Notes: generated from the letters alone by a model not told the origin. DNA of 64,000 nt from a virus (IMGVR_UViG_3300042450_002433:1-64000); one strand, 5' to 3'. Positions 55,936-64,000 are shown, counted from the stretch's first letter. Numbers and translations are program-made.

Positions 55936-57372
55936 ATGACAGATAAGATCGAACTCATTATCCTGCGAAGCCTGTTGCACCGTGCAGATTTCACCCGTAG
56001 AGTGCAACCCTTCCTGCGAGAAGAGTACTTTCATGACACCTGTGAGAAGAGATTGTTCAAGACAGTCTCTGAGTTTATCGGCAAGTATAACATTGCCCCT
56101 ACCCGCGAAGCACTGAATATCATCCTCAATCAGCAGGATGGGCTGTCACAGGGAGAATTTGACGAGTGTGTTAAACTCGTGGATTCTCTCGAAAAGACTA
56201 TCGATGAACCTGATGAGGCATGGCTCATCGATCAGACCGAGAAGTTCTGTAAGGACAAGGCAGTCTACAATGCACTCATGGAGTCTATTGAACTTCTTGA
56301 TGAGAAGAAAGCCAATGGAAGATCAAAGAATGCCATTCCCGAAATCCTAACATCGGCACTGAGCGTTTCTTTTGATGAACATATCGGACACGATTTCATT
56401 GATGATGCCGAGCAGCGTTATGAGTTCTATCATCGAGTAGAACAGAAGACTCCTTTCGATCTCGACTTCTTCAATCGAATCACGGCAGGAGGTGTTCCCG
56501 ACAAGACTCTCAATGTGATCCTCGCGGGCACAGGAGTGGGCAAGAGCCTGTTCATGTGTCATCATGCTGCCAACTGCCTAACACAGAGCAAGAATGTCCT
56601 ATACATCACCTGCGAGATGGCAGAGGAAAGAATCGCAGAGCGAATCGATGCCAATCTTATGGATATTTCAATGGATGAACTAAAGAAGTTGCCCATCGAT
56701 ATCTATGCCAAGCGTCTGTCCAAGGTGACTATGGGAATCACGGGGAAACTCCTGATCAAGGAATATCCCACTGCCGCAGCGAATGCCAACCATTTTCGGC
56801 ATCTGCTTGATGAACTGCGCCTGAAGAAGAACTTTAAGCCCGACATCATCTTCATTGACTATCTCAATATCTGTGCTTCGACTCGGTTTAAGCCAGGAGC
56901 AAATGTCAATTCGTATACCTATATCAAGGCAATTGCAGAGGAACTTCGTGGTCTTGCAGTTGAGATGAAGGTGCCAATCTTTACTGCAACACAGACGAAC
57001 CGTTCAGGCTTTGGCAATACGGATGTCGAATTGACCGATACCTCGGAATCATTCGGGCTACCTGCCACTGCGGACTTTATGTTTGCTCTGATTGCAACCG
57101 AACAATTGGATGCAGTCGGTCAGGTCATGGTCAAGCAATTGAAGAACCGTTACAATGATGTTGCTGCCAATCGTAAGTTTGTGATTGGGATAGATCGTTC
57201 GAAGATGAAGTTGTTTGATGTTGATGAATCACAGCAACAGTTGATTCAGGGGAATCATTCTGCTGATGCAGAGGATGAGAACACAGACAATGGCTTTGAC
57301 TCTCCAAACAAGGGTGGCGGGGGGTATGGCTACAAGAAGGGAAAGAAGCCCTCTATGGGTGATTGGTCTTAA
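55936..57372 (+). CDS. 41: Replicative DNA helicase (DnaB-like)
   Basis: 478 residues (T4 gp41: 475). N-terminal primase-interaction region with RSLLHRADFTRRVQPFL; RecA-like core with Walker A LAGTGVGKSLF (about 195-206), Walker B IIFIDYLNI, and the H4-type TATQTNRSGFG. It unwinds DNA 5'-3' on the lagging strand with the gp61 primase. No gp59 or primase gene is in the window. The C-terminus is Gly/Lys-rich and ends MGDWS. The reading frame is certain, so the absence of a leader is informative. Confidence 0.95.
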   Translation: MTDKIELIILRSLLHRADFTRRVQPFLREEYFHDTCEKRLFKTVSEFIGKYNIAPTREALNIILNQQDGLSQGEFDECVKLVDSLEKTIDEPDEAWLIDQTEKFCKDKAVYNALMESIELLDEKKANGRSKNAIPEILTSALSVSFDEHIGHDFIDDAEQRYEFYHRVEQKTPFDLDFFNRITAGGVPDKTLNVILAGTGVGKSLFMCHHAANCLTQSKNVLYITCEMAEERIAERIDANLMDISMDELKKLPIDIYAKRLSKVTMGITGKLLIKEYPTAAANANHFRHLLDELRLKKNFKPDIIFIDYLNICASTRFKPGANVNSYTYIKAIAEELRGLAVEMKVPIFTATQTNRSGFGNTDVELTDTSESFGLPATADFMFALIATEQLDAVGQVMVKQLKNRYNDVAANRKFVIGIDRSKMKLFDVDESQQQLIQGNHSADAEDENTDNGFDSPNKGGGGYGYKKGKKPSMGDWS

Positions 57373-57377
57373 TTCAC

Positions 57378-57452
57378 GGGCGGGTGCCTGATAGTGGTAA
57401 AAGGTCGCACCTTATAAGTGCGCTCATGTGGGTTCGACTCCCATCCCGCCCA
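57378..57452 (+). tRNA. tRNA-Ile (TAT)
   Basis: Acceptor GGGCGGG/CCCGCCC, anticodon stem CGCAC/GTGCG with loop CTTATAA giving TAT, T-arm GTGGGTTCGACTCCCAT. It starts 5 nt after the helicase stop. It reads AUA, for which bacteria normally use a lysidine-modified CAT tRNA. Confidence 0.93.
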
Positions 57453-57463
57453 TTACAAATATG

Positions 57464-57471
57464 CCTAAATA
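57464..57471 (+). promoter_or_regulatory. Late-type promoter octamer
   Basis: CCTAAATA between tRNA-Ile and the ligase-like gene, 18 nt before the ATG, which has a CGGAG ribosome binding site. Confidence 0.5.
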
Positions 57472-57489
57472 ACTTCGCACGGAGCAAAT

Positions 57490-58689
57490 ATGCTGTCATT
57501 CAAACAAGCAAACAGAGTTCTTTCCGAAGAAGTAGTTCGAAATAAGCATCTAGACCATATAGAAGATCTGATGCTTCTTGAGGGTGAAAAAGGCTTAAAG
57601 TTGGCTATTGCATTCCTCAAAGATATTACAGAAAGCCTGAAAACAGGCTCGACTTCTTTAGGACTCTCCACCAAATGGGATGGGAAACCTGCTATTGTGT
57701 GTGGGATTAATCCCGAAAACAATAAGTTTTTTGTTGCTACCAAGGGAGCATTTAGCAAAACTGTCTCTGCATATCACACCGAAGCAGAAATACGGAAAGG
57801 TGTGTCGATTTCCGATCTTGCCGCAAAATTGATCGAGTGCTTAAAGTATCTGCCAGGACTTGGCATCAAGGGAGTATTGCAGGGCGACTTGATGTTTACG
57901 ATGGATTCCAAAAAATCACAGACGATTGATGGAAAAGAATATATTACTTTTGCTCCCAATACGATCATGTATGCAATTGAAAAGGACAGTGCCATTGGGA
58001 AATCGGTTTCCTCTGCAAAACTTGGAATTGCTTTTCATACCGTCTATAGTGGAAAAACGATGCAGGAGTTATCTGCTGTCTCCTTCAACTTTGATGCTAG
58101 TACCCTGAAAAAGAATGCAAATGTGTGGTTCACTGACCCCAACATATATGACATCACGGCTGCACTTCTCAAGCCTGATGAATATGGCAAACTTATGGGC
58201 ATGATCAAAGACTGTGAAGGAAAATCAAAAAAGGTATCGCCGTTCCTGAAGGTTCTTCTTTCCAATGCACAGTTAGTTGAATACATCCTTCCATATATAA
58301 ATGCCACCATTAATGGCGGTCTTTCACAATTTTCTGCCCGTGGTCTTAAGTTGAATTTGGAAACCAAGTTAAACAAGGACATTGAAAAACTAAAGACAGA
58401 AAAAGGCAAGCAGGGCAAAAGAGATATACTGAACAAGTTGCTTGCCTTTGTTGATGCATACGAATCACAGTTCAATTCTATGTTTGAACTACATAATCTT
58501 ATCGCCAAAGCAAAAGAAATTTTGCTCGGTAAGTTCTATATGCTGTCTAGTTTCGGGCATTTCTTCGTGGATGACAACGGGATTTCTCCAACAGATCCTG
58601 AGGGTATTGTGGTTTCTCGTTCAGGAAGAGTCACTAAATTGGTAAATCGACTACGATTTAGTAGACAAAACAGGAAGGTAAACTCGTGA
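57490..58689 (+). CDS. Putative capsid-targeted nucleic-acid ligase-like nucleotidyltransferase
   Basis: 399 residues. LSTKWDGKPAIVCG contains the ligase motif I KxDG with K62 as the candidate adenylated lysine; DPEGIVVSR with E371 fits motif IV and RLRFSRQN motif V is poor. This matches the DUF6267-type proteins of marine T4-like phages. MLSFKQANRVLSEEVV has LSE at residues 11-13. An RNA or DNA ligase or a capping-like transferase is possible; catalytic activity is not proven because motif V lacks a clear Lys pair. It overlaps the next gene by 4 nt. Confidence 0.78.
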   Translation: MLSFKQANRVLSEEVVRNKHLDHIEDLMLLEGEKGLKLAIAFLKDITESLKTGSTSLGLSTKWDGKPAIVCGINPENNKFFVATKGAFSKTVSAYHTEAEIRKGVSISDLAAKLIECLKYLPGLGIKGVLQGDLMFTMDSKKSQTIDGKEYITFAPNTIMYAIEKDSAIGKSVSSAKLGIAFHTVYSGKTMQELSAVSFNFDASTLKKNANVWFTDPNIYDITAALLKPDEYGKLMGMIKDCEGKSKKVSPFLKVLLSNAQLVEYILPYINATINGGLSQFSARGLKLNLETKLNKDIEKLKTEKGKQGKRDILNKLLAFVDAYESQFNSMFELHNLIAKAKEILLGKFYMLSSFGHFFVDDNGISPTDPEGIVVSRSGRVTKLVNRLRFSRQNRKVNS

Positions 58690-61600
58690 TAGAGCGTTTC
58701 TTACATCGAATTGACGAAGCAAAAAAAGACACAGCAGTTATTGCTTTCGGCAGAATGAACCCCCCGACCATCGGTCACGGTGTCTTGGTAGACAAGATTG
58801 TTTCCGAAGCGCAGAAGCACAATGCAGATCATTTCATATTTGCATCTGAAACACAAGACTCAAAGAAGAACCCCCTATCACATAAGCAAAAGGTTGCATA
58901 CCTTAAGAAGTTTTTTCCTAAGGGCAACTTTCCTGTAGGAATGGCAAAGGATCCGTATACTGCCGTTCTATATGTGTGCTCATTGGGATATAAGAACATC
59001 ATCATGGTTGCGGGAAGTGACCAAGTCGAAAACTTTAAAAACATTGCCAAGTATAAGGGCAAGGTTGCAGATCGTGATCCTAAGAAGCGTGTATATTCAT
59101 TTGAAAAATTCGAAGTAGTTCAGGCGGGTGAGGCACGGGATGATGACTCTCAAGGTGTTGAGGGAATGTCTGCTTCCAAGATGAGATCTGCTGCTTTCGA
59201 TGGAGACTTTAAAAAGTTTGCCACGGGCGTTCCAGGTAAGGATAATGCCACCAAGAAGAAGATGTACAGCGATGTTCGTAAGGGATTGAGTCTTGGGGAG
59301 TCATATATCTCAGAGGCTGTAAACCCAAGTGACAAGGTAACAATCCTTGCACTAACTTCTTCGGAAAAAGATCTATCCGATACAATCGAAAAGATGCAGG
59401 AAATCTGCAAGAAGCGCAAAATTGAATTCTATGCAGTGAAGACTTCTAAAGCACAAGTAGAAATTTCAAATGTTACTTCGAAGAAAATCACTATCAAGAA
59501 TTATGACGGTGAAGGTAAAGATATCACTGTTATCCCAAGCGACACAGTAGCAGTTGTTCGTGGTGGTGTGATGAATAGTGATATCGGTGTTGCTATCATG
59601 ACCATCTTGCAGAACAATGGAGTGTTCATGATCAATGAGCGTGGAGGAATGGAACTCTGTGCAAACAAACTAGAAACTGCAATTGCTCTCAAGAAACACA
59701 ATCTCCCACACCCACGCACAACATTTGTTGCAGACGAAAGCAATATTGAAACTGCCGTTAAGGAAATTGGTGGTAAGTTCCCCGTCATCGTAAAGACTCT
59801 TACGGGGGCTGAAGGCATCGGCGTGTCCAAGATTGAAAGCATGGAAAGCCTGAAGTCTGTTCTACAAACTCTATGGAAATACAATGCCGAAATCATTATG
59901 CAGGAATTCCTGCCTGATTTCAAGAATGATGTTCGCAGCATCTGCCTGAATGGTAAAATTTTTGCCTGTGCAAAGCGGGATAAGGCTCCTAAGGATTTCC
60001 GCACAAACATTGCCCGAGGTTCAAAGGGTGGTGCATTCCAACTCTCTGATGAAGAAATCAAGTTGGTGGAGGAAGCCGCTCGGGTTAGCAAGTGCTACTA
60101 TGTCGGAGTTGATCATGTAATCAATGATGGTAAGCCATACATCATTGAAATGAATGCAAGCCCAGGCAGTGGTAATATCTACTACCGCTATTATGAAGAC
60201 GGCAAGGGCAAGAACAATGTCGAGGGCAAAGAGTTGGTCGAAGATTTTGTTGAATATATTCTCAACAAATCCAATTGGAAACTGTTCTCCAACCTCACTG
60301 TTCGTGAAACAGTTAAGATTGATGGAGTCGAATATGAAGCCAAGGTCGATACAGGCAACAGTGGCTACAATATGATTCATGGCGAAGACATCAAAGACAA
60401 TGGAAACCACACGGTTACCTTCAAACTGTCGAATGGTAAAAAGATTACCAAGAAAATCGTCAGTCGAATTATTGTCAAGAGTGGTATTGGGGAGAAGAAG
60501 CGACTTGTTATCTTCATGGACATTGAATTCCATGGAAAGAAATACCCAAACATCAAATTCTCAATTGGTGATCGCAACCATATGTCCACCAAAGTCCTTC
60601 TCGGTCTGCAATTCCTGAGCAAGACAGGAATGTTGGTTGATCCTGCGGAGGCAATATACCCACAGAATCAAACGAAAAAAGAAGAACATGTCAATCTTAA
60701 TAGCAATACACTTTATGAAAAACTCACAAAAAACGGACAGTTAAAAGAGTTAAACAATCGATACGAACAGGACGATGCATTCGAACGCCTTGCGAAGATC
60801 GATCAGAGCGATACAACAAACAACAATAAGATTCGCCTTTCTATTGCATATGAAGAACGCTGCCTGACCCGCAATATGCAGGATGGGGCATATCTAGCAC
60901 GAACCTATATTGAATTCCTCAAAGAGATTCGCAATTCTGAGTTGGGTTCGAATCAGCCTAAGACTGATATCAACGAAGACTTCGAATTCTTTTTACTTGA
61001 AGTTAGCCCACCCAAAGGTGCTGCACGAAGTTTCTCAAAGGATGAAAAAACCAAAGCATCATTCCGAAAACAATATGGTAAGCGGTGGAAGGAAGTGTTC
61101 TATGCGACTGCATGGAAGATGCATGGAGAAGATGTAGAGCCGTCTGAGACATGGCTTGATGAGGCTAAGAAAATCAACAATGTGTTGAAATGGACTTCTA
61201 TGAGTAAGAGAGGCCCGTTACTCATCGGCACCGATAAGATTGTAAAAACCTACAAGCATGACACCCCTGGCGAGCGGAAAGAAATTGAAGAAGATAAGCC
61301 TTGTTGGGTAGGGTTTAAACAATTGGGAATGAAGATGAAGAATGGGAAAAAAGTTCCTAATTGTGTGTCCGTAAAGGAAGATACTTCTGAAGAGGAGATG
61401 TCGGATCTCTATAAGGAATGGCAAAAACTTGTAAATATGTCGGGCAAGGAGATTGATACATTCCTTGATTCTGATGACGGAACTGAGGCAGGACTGTCCC
61501 GCAAGGAGGCAGGTAAGGCAGGTGCAGACGGTGGTAAAATTAGTACAGGTCGAGATTCTGCCCGTGCAATCATTCGAATGCTAGATACCCCCATGGAAAA

Positions 61601-61757
61601 ATGGTCTGATAATGATTGGAAATGGGCAGGGAAGCAAGTCAATTTCATCAATCGAATGAAAGGCGCAAAAGGGCCTTTGAGAGACGAAGACAAAAAACCT
61701 ACTCGTAAATTGTTAGCACTTAAGGTATGGGGACACAACCCCGAAAAGGGATCATAA
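58686..61757 (+). CDS. Multidomain protein: nucleotidyltransferase, RimK-like ATP-grasp, aspartic-protease-like
   Basis: 1,023 residues. MIERFLHRIDEAKKD has IDE at 9-11 followed by A. Residues 15-200: cytidylyltransferase fold with GRMNPPTIGH (22-31) and MSASKMR (about 160-166), as in NMN adenylyltransferase. Residues about 300-520: ATP-grasp with MELCANKLETAIAL, FPVIVKTLTGAEGIGVSK and IIEMNASPGSGN, closest to RimK-type glutamate ligases. Residues about 535-655: VDTGNSGYNMIH, a DTG site like the RimB/retropepsin family. Residues 700-1023: basic helical modules (FRKQYGKRWKEVFYATAWK; WVGFKQLGMKMKNGKKVPNC), as in virion proteins of marine phages. RimK and RimB domains occur as neighbours in bacteria; here they are fused to a nucleotidyltransferase. 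The order of domains suggests a polyprotein cut in the head. Activities are inferred. Confidence 0.8.
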   Translation: MIERFLHRIDEAKKDTAVIAFGRMNPPTIGHGVLVDKIVSEAQKHNADHFIFASETQDSKKNPLSHKQKVAYLKKFFPKGNFPVGMAKDPYTAVLYVCSLGYKNIIMVAGSDQVENFKNIAKYKGKVADRDPKKRVYSFEKFEVVQAGEARDDDSQGVEGMSASKMRSAAFDGDFKKFATGVPGKDNATKKKMYSDVRKGLSLGESYISEAVNPSDKVTILALTSSEKDLSDTIEKMQEICKKRKIEFYAVKTSKAQVEISNVTSKKITIKNYDGEGKDITVIPSDTVAVVRGGVMNSDIGVAIMTILQNNGVFMINERGGMELCANKLETAIALKKHNLPHPRTTFVADESNIETAVKEIGGKFPVIVKTLTGAEGIGVSKIESMESLKSVLQTLWKYNAEIIMQEFLPDFKNDVRSICLNGKIFACAKRDKAPKDFRTNIARGSKGGAFQLSDEEIKLVEEAARVSKCYYVGVDHVINDGKPYIIEMNASPGSGNIYYRYYEDGKGKNNVEGKELVEDFVEYILNKSNWKLFSNLTVRETVKIDGVEYEAKVDTGNSGYNMIHGEDIKDNGNHTVTFKLSNGKKITKKIVSRIIVKSGIGEKKRLVIFMDIEFHGKKYPNIKFSIGDRNHMSTKVLLGLQFLSKTGMLVDPAEAIYPQNQTKKEEHVNLNSNTLYEKLTKNGQLKELNNRYEQDDAFERLAKIDQSDTTNNNKIRLSIAYEERCLTRNMQDGAYLARTYIEFLKEIRNSELGSNQPKTDINEDFEFFLLEVSPPKGAARSFSKDEKTKASFRKQYGKRWKEVFYATAWKMHGEDVEPSETWLDEAKKINNVLKWTSMSKRGPLLIGTDKIVKTYKHDTPGERKEIEEDKPCWVGFKQLGMKMKNGKKVPNCVSVKEDTSEEEMSDLYKEWQKLVNMSGKEIDTFLDSDDGTEAGLSRKEAGKAGADGGKISTGRDSARAIIRMLDTPMEKWSDNDWKWAGKQVNFINRMKGAKGPLRDEDKKPTRKLLALKVWGHNPEKGS

Positions 61758-61800
61758 TGCAACATATCAAAGAAAGCATATGAAGCGGATGATCGTGATC

Positions 61801-61808
61801 TATAAATA
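61801..61808 (+). promoter_or_regulatory. Late-type promoter (exact TATAAATA)
   Basis: Exact T4 late octamer 22 nt upstream of the 61831 ATG, with an AGGAGAG ribosome binding site between. Confidence 0.65.
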
Positions 61809-61830
61809 ACAAGTATCCACAGGAGAGACC

Positions 61831-62130
61831 ATGTTTAACAATCCATTCAATTCCAAAATCGTTGCCGATATTACAAAATTCTTAGAAGAGCATCGTAACG
61901 ATGTTGAAATCAATCCTTGTCTCAATGACAAGGCAAAAGAGGCAGCAATTAAAGTTGTCGAACAAACGGTTCTTGAAGAACAACGAAATGTTCTTGTTAA
62001 GCACTTCAATGAAGCAATTCGCGAGTGCAACTGCCGTGGAACGACTGAGGAAGCCAACAATTTTGCCAAGGCTGTACAGACTCATATTGACACAAATGGC
62101 AAAAAAACTATCGATCCCGCAAAGAACTAA
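61831..62130 (+). CDS. Small protein with FNNP-type N-terminus
   Basis: 99 residues. MFNNPFNSKIVADITKFLEE resembles the 29981 protein start and has LEE at residues 18-20. The rest is helical with two Cys (ECNC) and a polar tail. It follows an exact late octamer, so a structural or packaged role is likely. Function unknown. Confidence 0.7.
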   Translation: MFNNPFNSKIVADITKFLEEHRNDVEINPCLNDKAKEAAIKVVEQTVLEEQRNVLVKHFNEAIRECNCRGTTEEANNFAKAVQTHIDTNGKKTIDPAKN

Positions 62131-62133
62131 ATA
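62126..62133 (+). promoter_or_regulatory. Late-type promoter octamer
   Basis: ACTAAATA containing the stop of the 61831 gene; 24 nt before the next start, with GAGGAGA. Confidence 0.55.
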
Positions 62134-62157
62134 GAAACACAGAGGAGATATACCGAA

Positions 62158-63099
62158 ATGGCAACTTGGAAAAATAACGACAGAGAAGAATCAAAGCCAA
62201 CATGGCTGAATAAGATTCAGAAGAGACTTTGCACCCGTACCGTCCGTGGATGGGAAATGCCTCTTATGGGTTCGTTTTTTGCATATGGTGCGACAGGAGT
62301 ATCTTCTTCCTCGTCAACAATCACTGCATATACCAACGGTACTGTAATTACTGAACTTTTGGTAGCAATGCCTGTTGATGATAAAACATCGGCAATTTTT
62401 ACTCCAAGAACAGGCCCAACAGGGTTTTCATGGGGTCAAGGCGCGACATCGGGAAGCGATCTTCCAAACTATGCACCTTACTTTTCATGCCCATTCAACG
62501 GTGATAGTGCAACAGGTGGAGCCAATCTAGGTGATGCAGGAGTTTCCCATTCATTCTTCAACTATATTGCTACCATGGCAGGTGGAGCATTTGGTGGTGC
62601 AGGACTGACTCCAGGTCGTGCGGGTGGAATTGGATTCCAATATGGTGTTAACAAGTATGGTGTATCTTCGCTTGGTGGTCTGACAGGAGTCACTGCATAT
62701 ATCAAGGTTGCTGTCAATGATGCAAACTTCACAAATACCCTTACAATTGGGTTGTCGGGCACAAACGCAGGATGTCAGTTGTATACAGGTGCAACAGATA
62801 TTAACGATACCACCAAAGTCCCAACCGCCGTTGTAACAACATTCTTCGGAGCAACAAGCACCGATGATGATCTTGTTCCTTATCGATATGACAATATTGC
62901 AGTTCTTGTGGTTGCAGGATCTACTGCATCGGGCATTAAGACCATCAATCTCAAGGCACAGGATTCTCTCGGAGGTGCAGTTGGTGCAAGTGCATTCACC
63001 TCCTTTAGAGTTTACTTCGACCAAAATCCTGGTCTTACCACGAGTGCAGTAAATGCGATGAGCAGTTATTACTATCTCAACTATAACAAGAGTAACTAA
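62158..63099 (+). CDS. Virion-type structural protein
   Basis: 313 residues. TWLNKIQKRLCTRTVRGWEMPL near the start is close to a conserved opening of virion proteins in marine T4-like phages. The rest is Gly, Thr, Ser and Ala-rich with beta-strand character and few charges, as expected of a decoration or fibre-associated protein. AGGAG ribosome binding site. Exact position in the particle not determined. Confidence 0.78.
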   Translation: MATWKNNDREESKPTWLNKIQKRLCTRTVRGWEMPLMGSFFAYGATGVSSSSSTITAYTNGTVITELLVAMPVDDKTSAIFTPRTGPTGFSWGQGATSGSDLPNYAPYFSCPFNGDSATGGANLGDAGVSHSFFNYIATMAGGAFGGAGLTPGRAGGIGFQYGVNKYGVSSLGGLTGVTAYIKVAVNDANFTNTLTIGLSGTNAGCQLYTGATDINDTTKVPTAVVTTFFGATSTDDDLVPYRYDNIAVLVVAGSTASGIKTINLKAQDSLGGAVGASAFTSFRVYFDQNPGLTTSAVNAMSSYYYLNYNKSN

Positions 63100-63111
63100 T
63101 AGGAACTCAAC

Positions 63112-63603
63112 ATGAAGTCTTATAAGCAACTGAGAAAAACAATTAATGAAAATGCACCCCACCAAAGTGCATATGATGCATCTGGAAGTGTTGGGCGTGT
63201 TGGCCCACAGGATGGTGACAATTCTCTCGATGGCAATTATAATCTGTCTTCATTGAGTCCTGTTGCAATCACTCGCATCAATACCTACTTGGGTGCACTT
63301 TCTGCAAAGCCATACATCGACCCTGTGTCTGCCTTGAAACAGGCACAGGGTAGACTTCAAATGATCGGTCTTGATTTCACAATGACCAAAGACTGTGCTA
63401 TGAGATTGTCAACACAGACCGAAGAAATTATTCCACTCGTTCGTTTTGGTGGAACTCTTCGTGCTGATGGATCTGTATATGGATATACAAAGGATGATGG
63501 AATTACTCATCTCCTTGGTCATGGTCTTGCTCTTCGTGTCGAAACACATAAACTTCCAAGTGGTCTTACCCAAGTACATGCAATGATTGTTCCTAACGGC
63601 TAA
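63112..63603 (+). CDS. Putative capsid-targeted or virion protein
   Basis: 163 residues. MKSYKQLRKTINENAPH has INE at residues 11-13, a candidate cut site. The central region QSAYDASGSVGRVGPQDGDN is flexible; a folded C-terminal half (LGALSAKPYIDPVSALKQAQ, then LVRFGGTLRADGSV) follows. It resembles a small virion-associated protein common in marine T4-like phages. It lies 12 nt after the structural gene. Confidence 0.75.
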   Translation: MKSYKQLRKTINENAPHQSAYDASGSVGRVGPQDGDNSLDGNYNLSSLSPVAITRINTYLGALSAKPYIDPVSALKQAQGRLQMIGLDFTMTKDCAMRLSTQTEEIIPLVRFGGTLRADGSVYGYTKDDGITHLLGHGLALRVETHKLPSGLTQVHAMIVPNG

Positions 63604-63618
63604 TCGCCATGGCTCTTT

Positions 63619-64000
63619 ATGATGAAAGGCGACAGCCTGACCAATGAGAATTATGTCCGATATGCAATGCGAAATTATGACAATCCGCACTGCATGGGGA
63701 TTAAAGAGTTTGAAGAAGACCTTGCGCGTATCGTATATCTAAAGAGACTTTTTCGCAGATACAAGAAGGACACTGTCCTTCGAGAACGCTTAATTCTCAA
63801 TCATCTCATCACCTTCTGTAATGTCTTCGGCATTGAAGCAGGGACGCGACTCCTATTCTTCAAGATCGACATGGATCTTCACTACATACTTAAAACATTC
63901 CTAGTATTTCTAGGGTATCTTTCGGACACTCAACCAAAATTTTCACTTGAAGTTGACATAGTCAAGATTGTAATGGACACTGAAATCATAACTCGTCTTC
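63619..64000 (+). CDS. Conserved phage protein (partial)
   Basis: The frame is open from ATG 63619 (or 63622) to the right edge, at least 127 residues. NYVRYAMRNYDNPHCMG, IKEFEEDLARIVYLKRLFRRY, RERLILNHLITFCNVFG and EAGTRLLFFKI are landmarks of a family found in most marine T4-like phages near structural genes; its function is unknown to me. It starts 16 nt after the previous stop without a clear ribosome binding site. Confidence 0.85.
   Translation, partial: MMKGDSLTNENYVRYAMRNYDNPHCMGIKEFEEDLARIVYLKRLFRRYKKDTVLRERLILNHLITFCNVFGIEAGTRLLFFKIDMDLHYILKTFLVFLGYLSDTQPKFSLEVDIVKIVMDTEIITRL

Overview
The window is a 64 kb piece of a T4-like tailed phage genome. Marker genes are the DNA polymerase (gp43), sliding clamp (gp45), clamp-loader subunits (gp44, gp62), RegA, UvsX, a gp41-like helicase and a GroES-like cochaperonin. 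Like marine T4-like phages, it also carries CobS/CobT-like genes and a SpeD-like gene. Several products imply a Gram-negative host: a predicted outer-membrane beta-barrel protein, a predicted periplasmic serine protease, dTDP-rhamnose-type enzymes and a set of glycosyltransferases. The host species cannot be read from the sequence. Almost every gene is on the + strand, with start and stop codons often overlapping.

Layout. 1-2280: a divergent pair, an HExxH/CobT-like peptidase (-) and a CobS-like AAA+ ATPase (+), driven by two near-identical promoters facing away from each other. 2281-2763: C-rich non-coding DNA. 2764-25874: mostly small proteins of unknown role. Many start with MK(S/T)(F/Y)... 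and have an (L/I)xE site within about 15 residues, the form of the T4 capsid-targeting sequence cut by prohead protease gp21. Recognisable domains among them include an ADP-ribosyltransferase, a zinc metallopeptidase, an HNH nuclease, P-loop kinases and a cysteine-hydrolase-like protein. A nuclease of the SNase family, an outer-membrane-type protein and several virion-type proteins lie among them. 25875-31324: an RNA-rich region with tRNAs Arg, Lys, Leu, Gly, Asn, Tyr, Thr and Glu, a complete tmRNA and two unexplained structured elements. 31389-44292: replication, nucleotide metabolism and DNA modification genes. 44289-55869: an 11.6 kb glycan-biosynthesis island between uvsX and the helicase gene. 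55936-64000: helicase, tRNA-Ile, a ligase-like protein, a 1,023-residue multidomain protein and virion-type genes.

Expression signals fall into two classes. Bacterial sigma70-type promoters precede the clamp, dut, uvsX, helicase and tmRNA genes. TATAAATA/YTAAATA octamers, like T4 late promoters, precede mainly the virion-type and capsid-targeted genes and often overlap the previous stop codon. For at least six sigma70-type promoters the -10 box ends only 6-10 nt before the start codon, which predicts leaderless mRNAs.

The strongest candidate for an undescribed system is the set of about 20 proteins with a putative capsid-targeting N-terminus. My inference is that they are packaged in the head, trimmed by the prohead protease and delivered into the host with the DNA, as T4 Alt and the internal proteins are, but with a much wider range of enzymatic activities.
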